DNA of 64,000 nt. It comes from Malurus cyaneus samueli. Lineage: Eukaryota; Chordata; Aves; Passeriformes; Maluridae. The first letter of the stretch is position 1. Every line of letters starts with the position of its first letter. Below are positions 48,921-61,337 of the stretch, one piece after another. The notes beneath the pieces are model-generated. The model was given only the letters and a program-made list of their open reading frames with translations. It was not told the DNA's origin and did not search any database. The translations under genes and the position numbers were made by a program. The stretch covers positions 44,233,920 through 44,297,919 of the forward strand of contig CM019236.1 of assembly GCA_009741485.1 (NCBI GenBank), given 5' to 3'.

Positions 48921-51125
48921 AAACACTGGGCAGTCAAGACTTAGCTAATATCCATTCCACATAACAGCAGGCTGACTAGTCCAAGCACATAGGCTTAGGC
49001 CAAAAAACAGGTGTTGAAACTTGTCTTTGATAGTTCCCCTATCCCAGAACAATCTGATTTAAGTGCAAAGTGAAGAAGGTCCTACAAGTTCCTTCGTACA
49101 CACTATAAAGAGACAGTCATCTGACAAATGTGCCTCAGTAGCAGAATTTTACTGGGCTTTTGATGAAGGCTGCTTATCTCCAACCCTGGTCTACGCCTGC
49201 AAATCTGCCTTAGCATCCTTGTGGTGGAGTCTGGACAGCTGCTGCCTGTTTTGATTCCTGAGTACAAGTGCAGGATAGAAATGAGTCACCCTTTCCATCT
49301 TTCCTTCATGCTGCCGCATCTGTCAGGGTATGTGACACTGTTTGCGCTGGATTCCCATCTCGGCAAAAAGGGAGCCAGGATGATTTGGACTGGGAATTGG
49401 GAATGAAAGCTTTTTCCTCTTCACTAAATTCTGTAGGCATATAACTGGGGGCTGTCTGTTTCCAGAAGGGACACACAGCACACTCCTGGATCACACATCA
49501 GCAGAGACAGACACATAAAGGTCTAACTTTCCTTCTGCACTTTGTGGAAAACTCTGAGGTGGAGCCTGCTTGCTTGCCCTACGGTGAATTTTGCAGATAC
49601 CAAAAGTATACCATGTGCTTTACCACAACTAGCAGACAGGTATACACAAACAAGATATTTAAAGCCTGAAACACAGATTATAAAATACTGGATGATTAGC
49701 AAAGTAATTTTACTCCATTTGTAACAAATGGGCTCATTTGCATGAGGAGTGCAATGAACGTAGATTAGATGAAACAAAAGCATAGAGATTGGGCAGTTTT
49801 CCTCTTTTATGCAAAGACTGTAATTAGTCTGTATTTTGGTATGTGATGGTTTGAAAATGTCTTAGCTGAATACAGAGCAAGTATAACTCCCCTGGAAGAG
49901 CTTCACTGCTGTTGGGTGCTTAAATCAAATTGCTGGATTCTTTTAATCAGGCCAATTAGATTATCTTACATTCTTATATGTGACATGCCCCCCAGTACTG
50001 CTCTAAACATACTGTTTCCCTGGAGTGGGTCTTTTAATTGAGCCTTGCTCATTCCCACTGAAATCAAGGGAGTTTTACTCATACTGCCAAGAGAGCCCTA
50101 ACTTGCAAATCATTTCCAGATGCCATCATTAAAATCTCTTACTTGCCTGATGCTCCATTGCTTAAGATGTATTAAGTGCTCTTAGAAAATAAAGACCAAA
50201 TCAGTTTAATTCTGTATTTGAAATACCAGTGTCAGGCTGCTTTTATGTAGGCATATGCATATTGAGTATCATTTTCTGAGTGTAATTGCCTTAAGTGCTG
50301 TTGATCGTGTGAAGAGAATGGTGCATTCTCTAACTCAAGGGTATGAGAATCCAAGATCCAGATCCTGAAAATGCTTAAGCACATGGAGAAAGCCTTGTCA
50401 AGGGATGACACAGACAGCCAGATACTCTTGTGTTCAAGGGCTGCATTTAGCAGACTGATACCAGGAAAAGCACTCTGCATCTTATCGCTGAGCAGTGCTG
50501 GTCATTGGAGGGAGAGACTTGGCAGGAGAGAAGAAGAAGTGGTGATAACAGGTGCAGGCAGGAAAAGAGAAGTGTGGATGGAGATTTTGGAATCAGATGG
50601 AAGTAGCCAGATGGGATGCAGAAAACACCAGGAGAACAAAAAAAAACAGAGGAAGAAAAGGAAGACTGAAATATGTGAATACAATGTATGACAGTGTTCC
50701 TTCAATATATTGGTGGCAACATGAAAAAGCTAGGTTAAATTCTGTTTTTGAGGTGTTTGTTGAGGGCTTGTGATTATCTTCAATCCATTCGATTCCAGAA
50801 CTGAAATTTAAAGAAAAATAAGGGGGACATGAAAACATAGTCTGGACAAAATGATCAATGCTAGAAAATTAGTCTATTTTGAAGACCAGTAGCATTTATA
50901 AGAACTGCCAATTCAAACTACCCACTCTTACTGAGCACTCTCCATTTTGTGGACCATTCATTCTGTTCCATGCTGGATGATTTCTTACATGCTTAGAGTG
51001 CCAAGATCTCATAATCTTTACCCTTGCTAGCTAGTGAGCACTTCATGGGATCCTGTCATGATCACCCTTGCAGCTTCAGAGCAATATGTCTTGATGTAGT
51101 GGAGGTAGAAAAACAGTAAAAGAAA
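48921..51125. other. Intergenic DNA, no gene seen
   Basis: No exon is recognised. The 106-codon frame at 50371-50691 is low-complexity, K/E/R-rich at its end, and has no known match. An old sauropsid-type repeat motif may lie at 50030-50095, and an AT-rich ATTA/TAAT-containing patch lies at 49930-49980. Confidence 0.5.
50030..50095. repeat. Possible ancient amniote interspersed-repeat motif
   Basis: CTTGCTCATTCCCACTGAAA, TCAAGGGAGTTTTACTCAT resembles a motif (CCAxTGAAGTCAAxGGGAGTT) that I recall as widespread in old reptile and bird repeats. This is from memory only and the copy is short. Confidence 0.35.
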
Positions 51126-51129
51126 GTCA

Positions 51130-51628
51130 TGGATCGAAGCAGATCCACCCAGTGCATCCAGAGAAGAGTCACAAAAATGAGCAGGCTGGAGCCTGAAGGC
51201 TGGAACGCTTCTTCTAGGAGGACACGCTGAGAGAGTTGAGGTTTTTCAGCCTGGAGGAGAAAAGCCTTCGGGAAGACTTACGGCACCATCTGGTACTTAA
51301 AGGGACTTTATGAAAAAGATGGGGACAAACATTTTAGTAGGGCCTGTAGCAATTGTTTTAAACTAAAAGAATGGTTTTAAACTAAAAGAATGGTTTTAAA
51401 CAAAGCTAGATTTAGAATCAGGAAAAAATTCTTTCCTGTGAGGGTGGCGCTCACAGAGAAGCTGTGCACGCTCCTGGCAGCAATCAAGGCCAGACTGAGT
51501 GGAGCTCCAAGCAATCTGGTCTAGTGAAATGTGTCCCTACCCATGGTAAGAGGATTGGAACTAGATGATCTTGGAGATCCCTTCTGACTCAAACCATTCT
51601 GTCATTTTATGATTCTATGATTCTATGA
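51130..51628 (+). mobile_element. CR1 LINE 3' end, plus strand, with octamer tail
   Basis: A 5'-truncated CR1: GAAGAGTCACAAAAATGAGC, GCCTGGAGGAGAAAAGC, ATTCTTTCCTGTGAGGGTGG, GATGATCTTGGAGATCCCTT, then the classic 3' end CAAACCATTCTGTCATTTTA followed by TGATTCTATGATTCTATGA. The clean octamer tail makes this the best-preserved CR1 terminus in the window. A 19-bp tandem expansion sits inside (51356-51401). Confidence 0.92.
51356..51401 (+). repeat. 19-bp tandem repeat inside CR1 (2.4 copies)
   Basis: TTTTAAACTAAAAGAATGG is repeated perfectly at 51356-51374 and 51375-51393, with a third partial copy TTTTAAAC. The first and second copies are identical, so the duplication is fairly recent. Confidence 0.95.
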
Positions 51629-51870
51629 GATTTAGACTAGATATAAGGAAAAAATGTTTCATGATAAGGGTGGTTAAACACTGGCACAGATTTCCCAGGG
51701 AGGTGGTGGATGCTCCATCCCTGGAAACATTCAAGGCCAAGCTGGATAAGTCTCTGAGCTACCTGATAGAGTTGAAGATGTCCCTGCTTATTGCAGAGGT
51801 CTCGGGCTACAGGATCTTTAAAGATCCCTTACAAGACGAATCTTTCTATGATGCTTTGAAGAGCAGGAAT
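51629..51870 (+). mobile_element. Second CR1 3' end fused directly behind the first
   Basis: Immediately after the first octamer tail comes GATTTAGACTAGATATAAGG, then TTCCCAGGGAGGTGGTGGAT, CTGGAAACATTCAAGGCCAA and GAATCTTTCTATGATGC. This is again CR1 3' end text. The 84-codon frame 51625-51879 is a fortuitous translation of this repeat. The arrangement suggests insertion into, or template jumping onto, an existing CR1 tail. Confidence 0.85.
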
Positions 51871-53130
51871 AGGGTGTAAAAGCTTTACATGTAATGTACA
51901 AACACCCGTAGACATTGCCCCCTGAGCATTGCTGGAACAGGTAATACAGAGCAATTTCCTTTTCCATGCATGAGTCTCTCACAAAACACTCATTTTATGG
52001 CTCCTACTTCACAGAGCTGTTTGCTCCCTCAAGGTAACCTCTGAAGAAAGGTCCTGCCACAGCTTGTGAGTAAAGAAGGAAAGCTTGCTTTAAGAAGGAC
52101 AAAACCAAAATTCCTGGAAGTGATTGAGAATTACTTTGCTTATAAGAGAGAGGGTTTTACTGGTGAAGGAAAACCACAGTGAATCTGTCAATATATCTGG
52201 AAATCCCTTATTTTCTGAGCACAGCTTCTTACAGGAACATGCAAGATCGCTGTAAGTGGAAGACAGTGTCTGTATTTGCTTGTTTGTTTGTTTCTGTGTC
52301 ATCACTTGTAGCTTACAGGCATCTTCTACCCTCTCTTGTTTTAGCTTCTGCAGCTGCTGAGTCCTTGCACTGCTCAGCTGCACACAAGCCAGCCTAAGGG
52401 AACATCACCACCATGTGCCTCTTTCAGGGCGCATCTCACAACTTTATCCATGCCTTTCTGTGTATGTGTTTGTCCATCTGCTGCATTTCTCAACATAGCT
52501 ATGTTGAGAAAAACTGAATTAGGTTTCAAAAGGGGAAAAAACTCTCTCAGATTGGTAGTGTTGTGCCTCTACTTTCACAGGGCAATTGCTGCCTTGGTAT
52601 ATAGACAAATGGGGCAGGGGGAAGTTTCTGGGATTCTACCCTACCAAATGACAAATTCTTTCCCAAATTAAATGTCAGGGATCAAACTCATCCTATTCTG
52701 CATGCTTTTCCATAATTGCTGTCTGTTGTGTGAAACACAAAACTTGAGTATTTGTCTGGTAACTGATGATGGGGGCAGCCTGGTATGGGCTGGAAACTGC
52801 AGCTGGTCCAGCTCTGGACCTGCAGGAGGAGGAATGAGGAGGGAAAAAGGGGAAGAATGAGCCTATCCTTTCTTCAACTGTGTGATGTATTCACAGGAAA
52901 ATGAGCTTCTACCCATGCTCAGCTTCCCCAGGCTGAATTTACAGCACAGATTTTGTGATTAAAGTGGAAAACTTGGAGACCAGTCACAAAATGGGACAGA
53001 AAATGGGCAGTGGCAGGTCTCTTTCTCCAGTGCCCTCTGATTAAAGATTCAGCGTGGCCAAGATGAGGGGATGGTTGTTTGAGTCCCTCCAGCTCTAGAC
53101 AGCCAGGAGCTTTTCTGAAGTGTTTTTACC
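51871..53130. other. Intergenic DNA, no feature seen
   Basis: No exon, RNA or repeat family is recognised. Short frames only. Confidence 0.6.
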
Positions 53131-53136
53131 CTGGTC

Positions 53137-54160
53137 GTGGTTTGGCCCTGGCTGGATGCTAGACCCTCACCAAATCTGCTCTCTCACTCCTCTCCAACAG
53201 TGGATAGGGGAGAGAAAATATAACAAAAGGTTCATGAGCTGAGGTAAGGACAGAGAGAGATCACTCACCACATACCATCATGGGCAAAATGGACTCAGCT
53301 TGAGCATATTAATGGAATTCATTACAAGCAAAATCAGAGCAGGATAATGAGAAGTAAAATAAGTACTAAAAAGCATCTTCCGCTCCTCTTCCTCCATCAC
53401 TTCCCAGCTCCCCCTCCTTCCCCAGTGGCACAAGGAGACAGGGAATGGAGTTATGGTCAGTTCATCGCATGTTGTTTCTGCTGCTGCCCAGGGACAGGAG
53501 TCCTTCCCCTGCTCCAGTGTGGCATCTCTCTCACCAGACACAGTTCTCCATGAGCTTCTCCAGTGTGAGTCCATCCCATGGGCAACACTTCTCTGCAAAG
53601 CATTTCTGTGATGTTCCTGCAAAGTGACCCTGTGAGCCACGGGGTGCAATCCTTCAGGCATAGCCTGCTCCAGCATGGGTCCTCCATAGGGTCACTGGTC
53701 CTTCCAGAAACCTGCTCCAGCATGGGCTCTTCTCCCCATGGGCCTGCAGATCCCTGCCAGGACCCTGCTCCAGCACGGGCTCACAGGGTCACAGCCTCCT
53801 CTCAGGCGTCCACCTGCTCCAGGGTTGGGCTTCTCCATAGCTGCAGGTGGATCCCAGCATTTCCATGTGCTGGAGGTGGATCCTTGCATCCCCATGGATC
53901 TCCATGGACTGGAGGTGGATCCCTGCATCCCTGTGGATCTCCATGGGCTGAAGGGCACAGCTCCTTCACCATGGGCTGCACCAGGGGCTGCAGGGGAATC
54001 CCAGCTACAGCACCTGGAGCAGCTCCTCGCCCTCCTTCTGCACCAACCTCGGTGTCTGAAGAGCTGTTCCTCTCTCATATTCTCACTCCTCTCTTCTCTG
54101 GCTGCAGTTACATCTGCACAATAACATTTTTCCTTCTAAAATATGTTATCACAGAGCCAT
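53137..54160. mobile_element. Avian endogenous-retrovirus LTR-like element (non-coding)
   Basis: About 1 kb that I recognise from memory as an avian ERV (ERVL-type) LTR family. It begins near GTGGTTTGGCCCTGGCTGGA, with GGGGAGAGAAAATATAACAA, then a series of CTGCTCCAGCATGGG repeats. It ends CTTGGTGTCTGCAG-like text (here CCTCGGTGTCTGAAGAGCTG), CATATTCTCACTCCTCTCTT and ATATGTTATCACAGAG. No gag, pol or env frame is present, so it looks like a solitary LTR. Orientation and exact ends are uncertain, and no target-site duplication was confirmed. Long frames across it (53578-54267, 229 codons) are products of its low-stop composition. Confidence 0.6.
53870..53947 (+). repeat. 39-bp tandem duplication inside the LTR-like element
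   Basis: Two 39-base copies starting CTGGAGGTGGATCC lie at 53870-53908 and 53909-53947 with about four differences. They add to the CTGCTCCAGCATGGG-type minisatellite that fills the element. Confidence 0.9.
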
Positions 54161-57100
54161 TGCTAAGGCAAAAATCAGGCAAGTTCTTCTTGTATGCATG
54201 TGTACACAAGGAATATGCAGTGATAAAAGCAGGAAAGCCATGTGCCACCTTCCAGCAATGCCAATAGTGACATTTTCTGGTGTGGCCATCCGCAGGAGGT
54301 TGTGGAGGAAGGCAGCTTACTACACTGCAGATGGCTGGGAGAAGTCCTGGAAAGATCTCACTTTCATGTGATGTGCAGGAAGGAAGGACTTGGCAATTCC
54401 TGCAGCTCTGTGGGGAGATTTCAGCTGGGGCTCTTTGACACTGGTGTCCTTTAAGCCAGGGCTCAACAGTCACACCCAGATTTGCCAATGTCCATGTTCG
54501 TGTAAGTATCCAGACAGGAATGATTTCTCTGGTGGGTCTGCTCCTCTGGTGTGCGAGAAGCAACATTTCAGCGGTTCCTTCAAGCTGTTGGAAGGCCTTT
54601 ACTGATCTGAAGACCAGCTGTTTTCCAGACTTCAAAGGGAATTTGTGAAGAAAAGGCAAAAGCATTTTTCAGCTGGGTGAAGTGAGCCGGGTTATGTCTT
54701 GCCCAGATGAAAAGCCTGAGAGAAAAGCGATGCAGAGTTGCAAGGGTCTTGTGTGCTGTGAAGGACAGAGTTACCTGAAGGTGTGTGCACGTGGATCTCC
54801 AGTGTTTAATCTGAGAGGGGAGCAAGCTGCTCTCTCAGGTGCAGCCAACAAAAGCAAGAAGTTGCTGACAGATGTGGGTGGAGATCCCTGGGGATATCGC
54901 TTAAAGGGGTGCCAAAGGACGAGACTCCAAACTGAAAAGGAAGATGGGGACCTCTCAGTTTCTGTGGCTAACTTCTGCTTTATAGAAAGCCACCACCATT
55001 TTCCCAGGTATGTACATGCTGACTTGGGAGATTTCATTGTTCAGGGTGTAAAACTCATCTCTACAGGCCGATTTTGGTGGGTTTTCAACATGTCCTTGAA
55101 AGCAGATGCATGTCCATGCACACTGCGGATCCCTAGCCCCAGTCCCTGGCCTCCTGTCTCACAAAGGCTGCTTGGGGACAGAGCAGCAGGAGCTCCCTGC
55201 TTGGAGATGTGCTGTGATGTCTCCTGGAGAACAGAAAGACAAGCCAAAAGCCAGCCTTTATGTTCAGTTGTCTGCTCTCTGCTGCCATTAATCCATTTCA
55301 GTTTATTTGGCAGCAGCGATCAGAATGAATTAATTTGGGATTTTCAGGCTGTTGAATGTTTTTCCTCAGGCAGCTTTCTGTTGAGTTGTGGGCTTTGGGG
55401 ATTAGCTGCTATTTAAAGCAGCAGTGTGTGAACTTTCCTGATGGCTTGTGCTCTGTGTGTCCAAGTGAGACAGAGGAAGAAGTGATGCGTGTGGGTGCTA
55501 TTCAGCGCTCTGCCTTGGCTCCCCCGTCCCCACTGGGATTGATCTCACTGAGTTTCTAGGATGTAGGCTTTCAAATCTCCCTGTGTGCTGGAGTCTGCTG
55601 TGTGGCAGCTAATGTTGTGCTAGAGACTTGCACTGCACAGTCTCAATCTCTCCAGGAAGGGGAGATGCTTGGCAGCCTCTTCTTTGGGGCTAAAGCAGCT
55701 GTTTTTCACCGTTTGCTTCTCAGTGCCGGTAATTCTGTCTGTTCCTTCCACCTGCAGAGCTGTCCCAGGGGGCCACTCCTTGGTGCTGGAAGCAAAGCAG
55801 ATAAATGAAAATATTGAGTTAGGAAAGTGTGGTGGGGGCATTTGGGGAGTGGCTTAGGGACACGGGGAGCTGCTGTCCCTGTTGGGAGCAAAGCAGGAGC
55901 CTGTGCCAGGAACCTGAGCACCCTGAGTAGGGGCTGCCCTGTCCCCAGCCCAGCAGTGAGGGCAGGAGGCTCCAGGGCAGCCCCACATCTTGAAAAGGAT
56001 GTGCCATGGCTCCCTGCCTGCCCGAGCATTTCAGCACGTGATCCATGCCTTTCATGCCAGCATGTCCACACCTTCTTCTAACAGATTCTTCGTCTTGGGT
56101 GCACACAGTCAGGGTCACAGGAGTCTGTGACAAGAGCCTGGACTCTGGAAATGCCTTGCTGAAAGGCAGTGCTTAAAGCCTCACACATCTGACATCTGCA
56201 GCCTGACTTTCAGATGGGCAGAGAATATTCAAAAGGCTTTAATAGCAACCATCTGGAAAAAAAAAACCAACAGAACTACCGAACAGGTTGTGTGACTGAC
56301 ATCAAGTTTCCCCTTTCTTTTTATGTCCAATTCCAGTTTTTATCCCTTTTGTACCACAAACTAGCTTTTGCTTTTCTTTGCAGTGAGAATTTAGTGGGGA
56401 AGCCAGGATGAAAAATAAAGTGGATGCACTGGGTCTTCTCGTCTTGCTCTTGCAAATGCACTTGTCTGGGATGCTGCAACACAAGGTCTTTGAGATCCAC
56501 AGAGAAGGCCGTGTTTGACCACAATTGCCCCAAACTTGCAGTGGCAAGAGCCTGACCATCCATCCAGTGTTCAGAAGCTTCATCTCTGTTTCCTCCAGCA
56601 GCTGCAGGAGCAAGCCTGGTACAAAGCCTGGATAGATTTATCTTCTGACCTTACCTGTAATCAGTGGTTTAGAAACATTAATATCTTTTTGAAATGCTTA
56701 GATAAAAATCAATGCTCATCCCACACTTTCCTATTTTCAAACTAGGAATTTTCAACTGGACAGAAGTGCAGGTCTGTGACAAAAAAGATAGCAGCTAGAA
56801 CTGTCCTGGTGACTGATTTTGCATTTGCAAGTTACTATAGAAGACTTTTCAATCCAGAAATATTTTAGCTGGCACTTGTTTAAATTGGATTCTCTGAAAA
56901 TAGCATGAGTTATTTTAGAAATCTTTTCTGCCTTGAGCTTCTTAGCACCTATTAGGAAATTTTAAATGTGCATTCACTATGCTAAAAGAATAATGGAGAG
57001 CTCAGAGCAACCAGTTCTGTGTGGGATGCCTAAAGCATTAACATATTTTGAAGAGATTATTTCCAAAATAAGGCACCTGGAGTTGGAAGTGATCATAATG

Positions 57101-60100
57101 TGACTTCTGCCATTGAAAGACACGGAGTGTGAAATGCAGAGAGCTGGAGGCATGTATGTGTTCTGGATTAGGATTAGGTGCTCATGTGTGCACTCTCCCA
57201 GCCTACTGCTATGGCATTATTAATACCCGTTCATATGTAACAAATTTAAAAGTAATTCAGTCTAAGAGTCAGTTTTTGTGATCTGAGAATTTGAGATGCT
57301 AAGTCCTACCAATTTGAAACAAATAATGTTATTTGTTATTTCTATAGCTGGTTTTATTGTTTCTCTTTTTTGTGCCTTGGTGGAAATTTTCCTTTCAGTG
57401 GGAATATTACCACTCTGATGCAGCAGAGAGATCAACCCTTTGCCTGTGCCTTCATTTTGGATGGAGGAGTGTGTGCTAGAGAAAGCCACATGGTACTGGA
57501 TGGGGATGCAGAGGGGTGAGCTTCTGTCAGATACAGCTGTGGCCACCCTGCTGCCCCCTGGGAGCCCTGTGATTTTGGAATTACTAACATTTGCTTCTCT
57601 CTGAAAACTTCAGCAGATCCCCAGCAGATCTGGTGCAGGACTCCTGGGAGGAAGGGAGGAGGGTAATTACATTCCAGGCTGGTGCACCAGCACAGTGCAG
57701 GAGTGCTCTTGCAAGCTTCTTGGAGCTATTCTGAGAAGAAGGAAGTACTGCAAGGAGGGACAATCTGGGGATGATAAAACTACAGCCCGTTTTCTCTGGT
57801 AAGCCACAGGACCACCCCTCTTGCAGCACCCAGAATGGACCTTCCTGTTAGTCCCCAGTTATGGCCTTCTCCCTTTAATGGGCGCTCATAAATGGCTAAT
57901 TCTCCCCAAAAACCCAGACATGGATAACAAAAAGTTTGGCATAAACCACAGCATGGCAAAAGCTGTGTGCTCTCCCTCCTTGCTTGTCCTGCTGCTTGGA
58001 ACCACCAGCTTGGGCATAATTCAGACTACTCAGTGCTGTAGGACAGAGGTTTCTGTCCCCTCCTCGGGCTGACACAGCTCTTTCTTCAGTCCACCTCCTT
58101 ACAGAAGCTGCTGCTAGTCAGTCAAAGAATTCAGTGCAAGTACACATCACGTGCACACACATGCACACAGTTTCATGCATGGCTCTTCATCTGAAAGCCA
58201 AAACTAAATAAGTCTGGTCTGAATTTATTCTAAAAAATGATCCGTAGTCTACTGAGTTATTTTCTCTTTCTTATGCAGTGAGCTGGCAAATGTGCTGTTA
58301 GAAATGAAGGATAATGTCTGCATTTGAGGTTTTCTCCTTACACAAAATTACCTCAGCCCTCAAGCTCCTTTGTGTCGTGTTCAGTGCCCTGCAACAGTGC
58401 CTCCGTGTTTATCAAAGGAAATGTGAGGTTTTTGAGAGTGTCCTGAGTAATAGTCAAGCCAAACAGCTTCTGGTGGATATTAAAATACTTTTCTAGTTTG
58501 AAAAGTTCATACAGCAAACATTTGTTTACAAGCAAGAGTTCTGGAAAGGCAGTAAAATTAATCCAAATGAAATTGAAACCCATTATGCTCATGCCTTACC
58601 TGGCCCACATTAATTGAATCTTGAGAGAGTGTTTGAATACACCGCTGTGGAACTTGTCAGCAAATGTCTTCTAAATGAAAAGACATTTAACAATTGTGTT
58701 GCCGAAAAAATTTTCCCAGTGTCCTTCATGCCCCAGTGACTTGGGGCATTTTGGGCTCACACTAGAGCTAAGCAAAATCTTTACATTTGTAGCAAATAGG
58801 TACCCTGAAGAAAACACATGATGACGAAGAAAAGTCCTGGCTGTCTTCATGGAGTGGTCCTTTCTTTAACACTCCCTGATGACAGGCCAGGGGACTCGGG
58901 TCAGGTTTCCAAGCACAGCTTCACTTTTACAGCTGTTGGAGGCACCCTTTTGTTCCTTTGGACAGGATGCAACTGTGGAGCAGAGCTGGGACAGACCCTT
59001 TCATTCATTTAACTTTCTCTCAAACAGCTGGAAATACCTTCAATTTTTTCAGCAGCTGGACACAGAGAGGAAGCGTTAATCCTCCTTCTTTTCCTTGCAT
59101 TTGCAAGGGCCCATCCAGACCTTTACAGCAGTGATTGTGACATTTCTGTAGATGGATGCTGTACAAAGGAACAGCACAGGTTTGGAGACCAGCAGCCTGC
59201 CACCTTGGTCAAACCCTGGTTGCCCCAGGTGCTCAAGGATGGTACATTGGCCATGAGGCAGGAATATAAAATGGGGTGGGATCTGGGGATACTGTTTCCT
59301 TCACATAATGATGGGAAATGGCTGGGCTGTGTCACTGCTCAGGGGAGGGCTGCAGGCTGGCACAGCAGACATGACAAAGGGACAGGAGCAGGGATCCTAG
59401 TGTGCTGTTGTGTGATGGTGAGCCCATGGCTGCAGAACACTTCCCTCCTTCCTTGCTTTTGGCTTCTGCTACACAGGGTGAAGAGCTTGGGGCTGAACTC
59501 CCACTCCACCCTGGAGAACAGGGAGGTTTTTCTGGCTGGTTTGGGATATTTCAGTCAATTACGACTTGGCTTTGGGCACCCACCCAGAAGCCCTTCTCAG
59601 ACTGACAGCTAATGTGACAAAACTTGCTGACATGGCCTGGGATGTGTGCCAGCATCACCCATTGATAGGTAAATCTGCCTTTGTTTCTAGGGAGAGAAGG
59701 AATCCATTCTCCTGTCCTTTAAGGACACAGATAACTGTGGGATGTGGTGCTGGCTTGGATCAAGGCATCAGGGGGCGTAAAAGAAATTACAATACACAGT
59801 TTGGAAAAGGAAAAGAATTACTAAGATGTGTCACTACTCTATAGAAGAACCTGGAACTCATTTGAGCTGGATGCAGACAAACCATTTGGACAAAGTTCTT
59901 GTCAATGAAGATGACAATCTATATTCAGCATGACAGACCTTATGCTGTGTCTTCACCCTGAGGAGTATCCTAGAGTGAGGCTGGGACACAAACAGCAGCA
60001 TTGGGATAGAAGAGGATCAACAGTGTCACCTCTGGGCTTGCCACTGTTGTGACTGCAGCAGACATGCAGTGTCCAGCCCTGAGCCTGCAGCTCAGAAACA

Positions 60101-61013
60101 TTGCTGCTAATTTGGAGGAGCCTCTGAGAAGAGGAAGGAAAACAAGTAGGAGACCAGGAAACTGCTTTGTAATGAAAGCTTTAGATATTCAATTTATTTG
60201 ACTTATCACCCAGGAGGCCAGGGACTGCCTTGATCCAAATCTGTAAGTACCTGGAAACAGGATGTGATGGCAGAGGGCTCTTCAGTAAAGCAGGCAGACA
60301 GATAACAAGATCCAGTTGCTGCAGCTTAAAACAAAACAAATTCAAAGCAGAAATGAAGGGTAGTTTTTACCATCTGGGTTAATTGAGGGCTCAGTCTTCT
60401 TGCAGAGGCTGTGCTTGAACCTCAGCACTCCTGCCACATGGAAGGGGGATTCAGCAGAGTAGCAATCCCAACCTTGCAGTTCATCTGGAGAAGGCTGGTG
60501 GGACAGCCTGGGCTTGCTTTGACCCCCAGTGAGACTCAGTCTTCTTCCCTACAGGGACTTGCAGGTGTTGCATCCTTCAAAGTGGAGGAATTGCATAGGA
60601 ATGCAGCTGGATGCCAGATTGCCCTTTGCACTGTGTTGCTTCAGGAATGGAGAGACCATGCACAAAGCACCGCCTTAGCCTAGGCAGGGAAGGACATGGA
60701 CACAAGAATGGGCAAGGCACGTGGAATTGTGAGTGTAAAGTCACAGTGTGTGTGTTTGGGGTGTCTGTGTTGCCACCACTCTAGGTGGCCTGCAGAACAC
60801 GAACAGCGTCTCAGGATAACTGAGACTTGTGTCCCTTCTAGTTCCCTTGGGACTAGCACCCTCCCATTTCATGGCAGACAACTCTCCTGCCTTCTAGATT
60901 GCTTGCTCTGTTGTGTGCACCATGAGACAGAATGACTTTTAGGGGTGCAGGTTTGTAAGATGATCATGTGGAGCTGCCTTGGACAAAAAGCACCCAAGAG
61001 TGCCTGTTTCACA

Positions 61014-61034
61014 GTCTGTCTGTCTGTCTGTCTG
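61014..61034 (+). repeat. (GTCT)5 microsatellite
   Basis: Five perfect GTCT units flanked by unique sequence. Confidence 0.95.
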
Positions 61035-61290
61035 AGGTCTGGAGAGGAAAATGGAAAAATTATCCTGTCAGCAGTCCACTTTTCTTTCGAGAGGGAGTTG
61101 GATTGAATGAAGTCTTTGCTGTCCATCTGGGGTCAGTGTCTCAGAGTGAAACAGATGGAGACTGGATGTGGGCGGTTGCTGTGGCTTTGTCTATGGCTGT
61201 GTTGAAGTACTTCTTTACTGCTATTCCTGCTATTGGATATGTTAATGCTTTATAAGACTGACACAAAAGCTCAGAGACAGTTTCCTTGCT

Positions 61291-61337
61291 AGCTGAATGG
61301 CCAAATTTTCAGCATTAGCTGACTGGCCAAATTTTCA
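61291..61337 (+). repeat. 21-bp direct duplication, period 26
   Basis: AGCTGAATGGCCAAATTTTCA (61291) and AGCTGACTGGCCAAATTTTC (61317) differ at one base. Function is unknown. Confidence 0.85.

Noticed and set aside
53578..54267. 229-codon frame with Ser/His/Gly/Pro-rich repeats
   Set aside because: It runs through the LTR-like repeat and its minisatellite. The repeat, not a gene, explains the pattern.
56408..56518. 36-codon frame with a signal-peptide-like start (MKNKVDALGLLVLLLQMHLS)
   Set aside because: It has a hydrophobic start, but the frame stops after 36 codons with no clear donor, and no family was recognised. Most likely chance.
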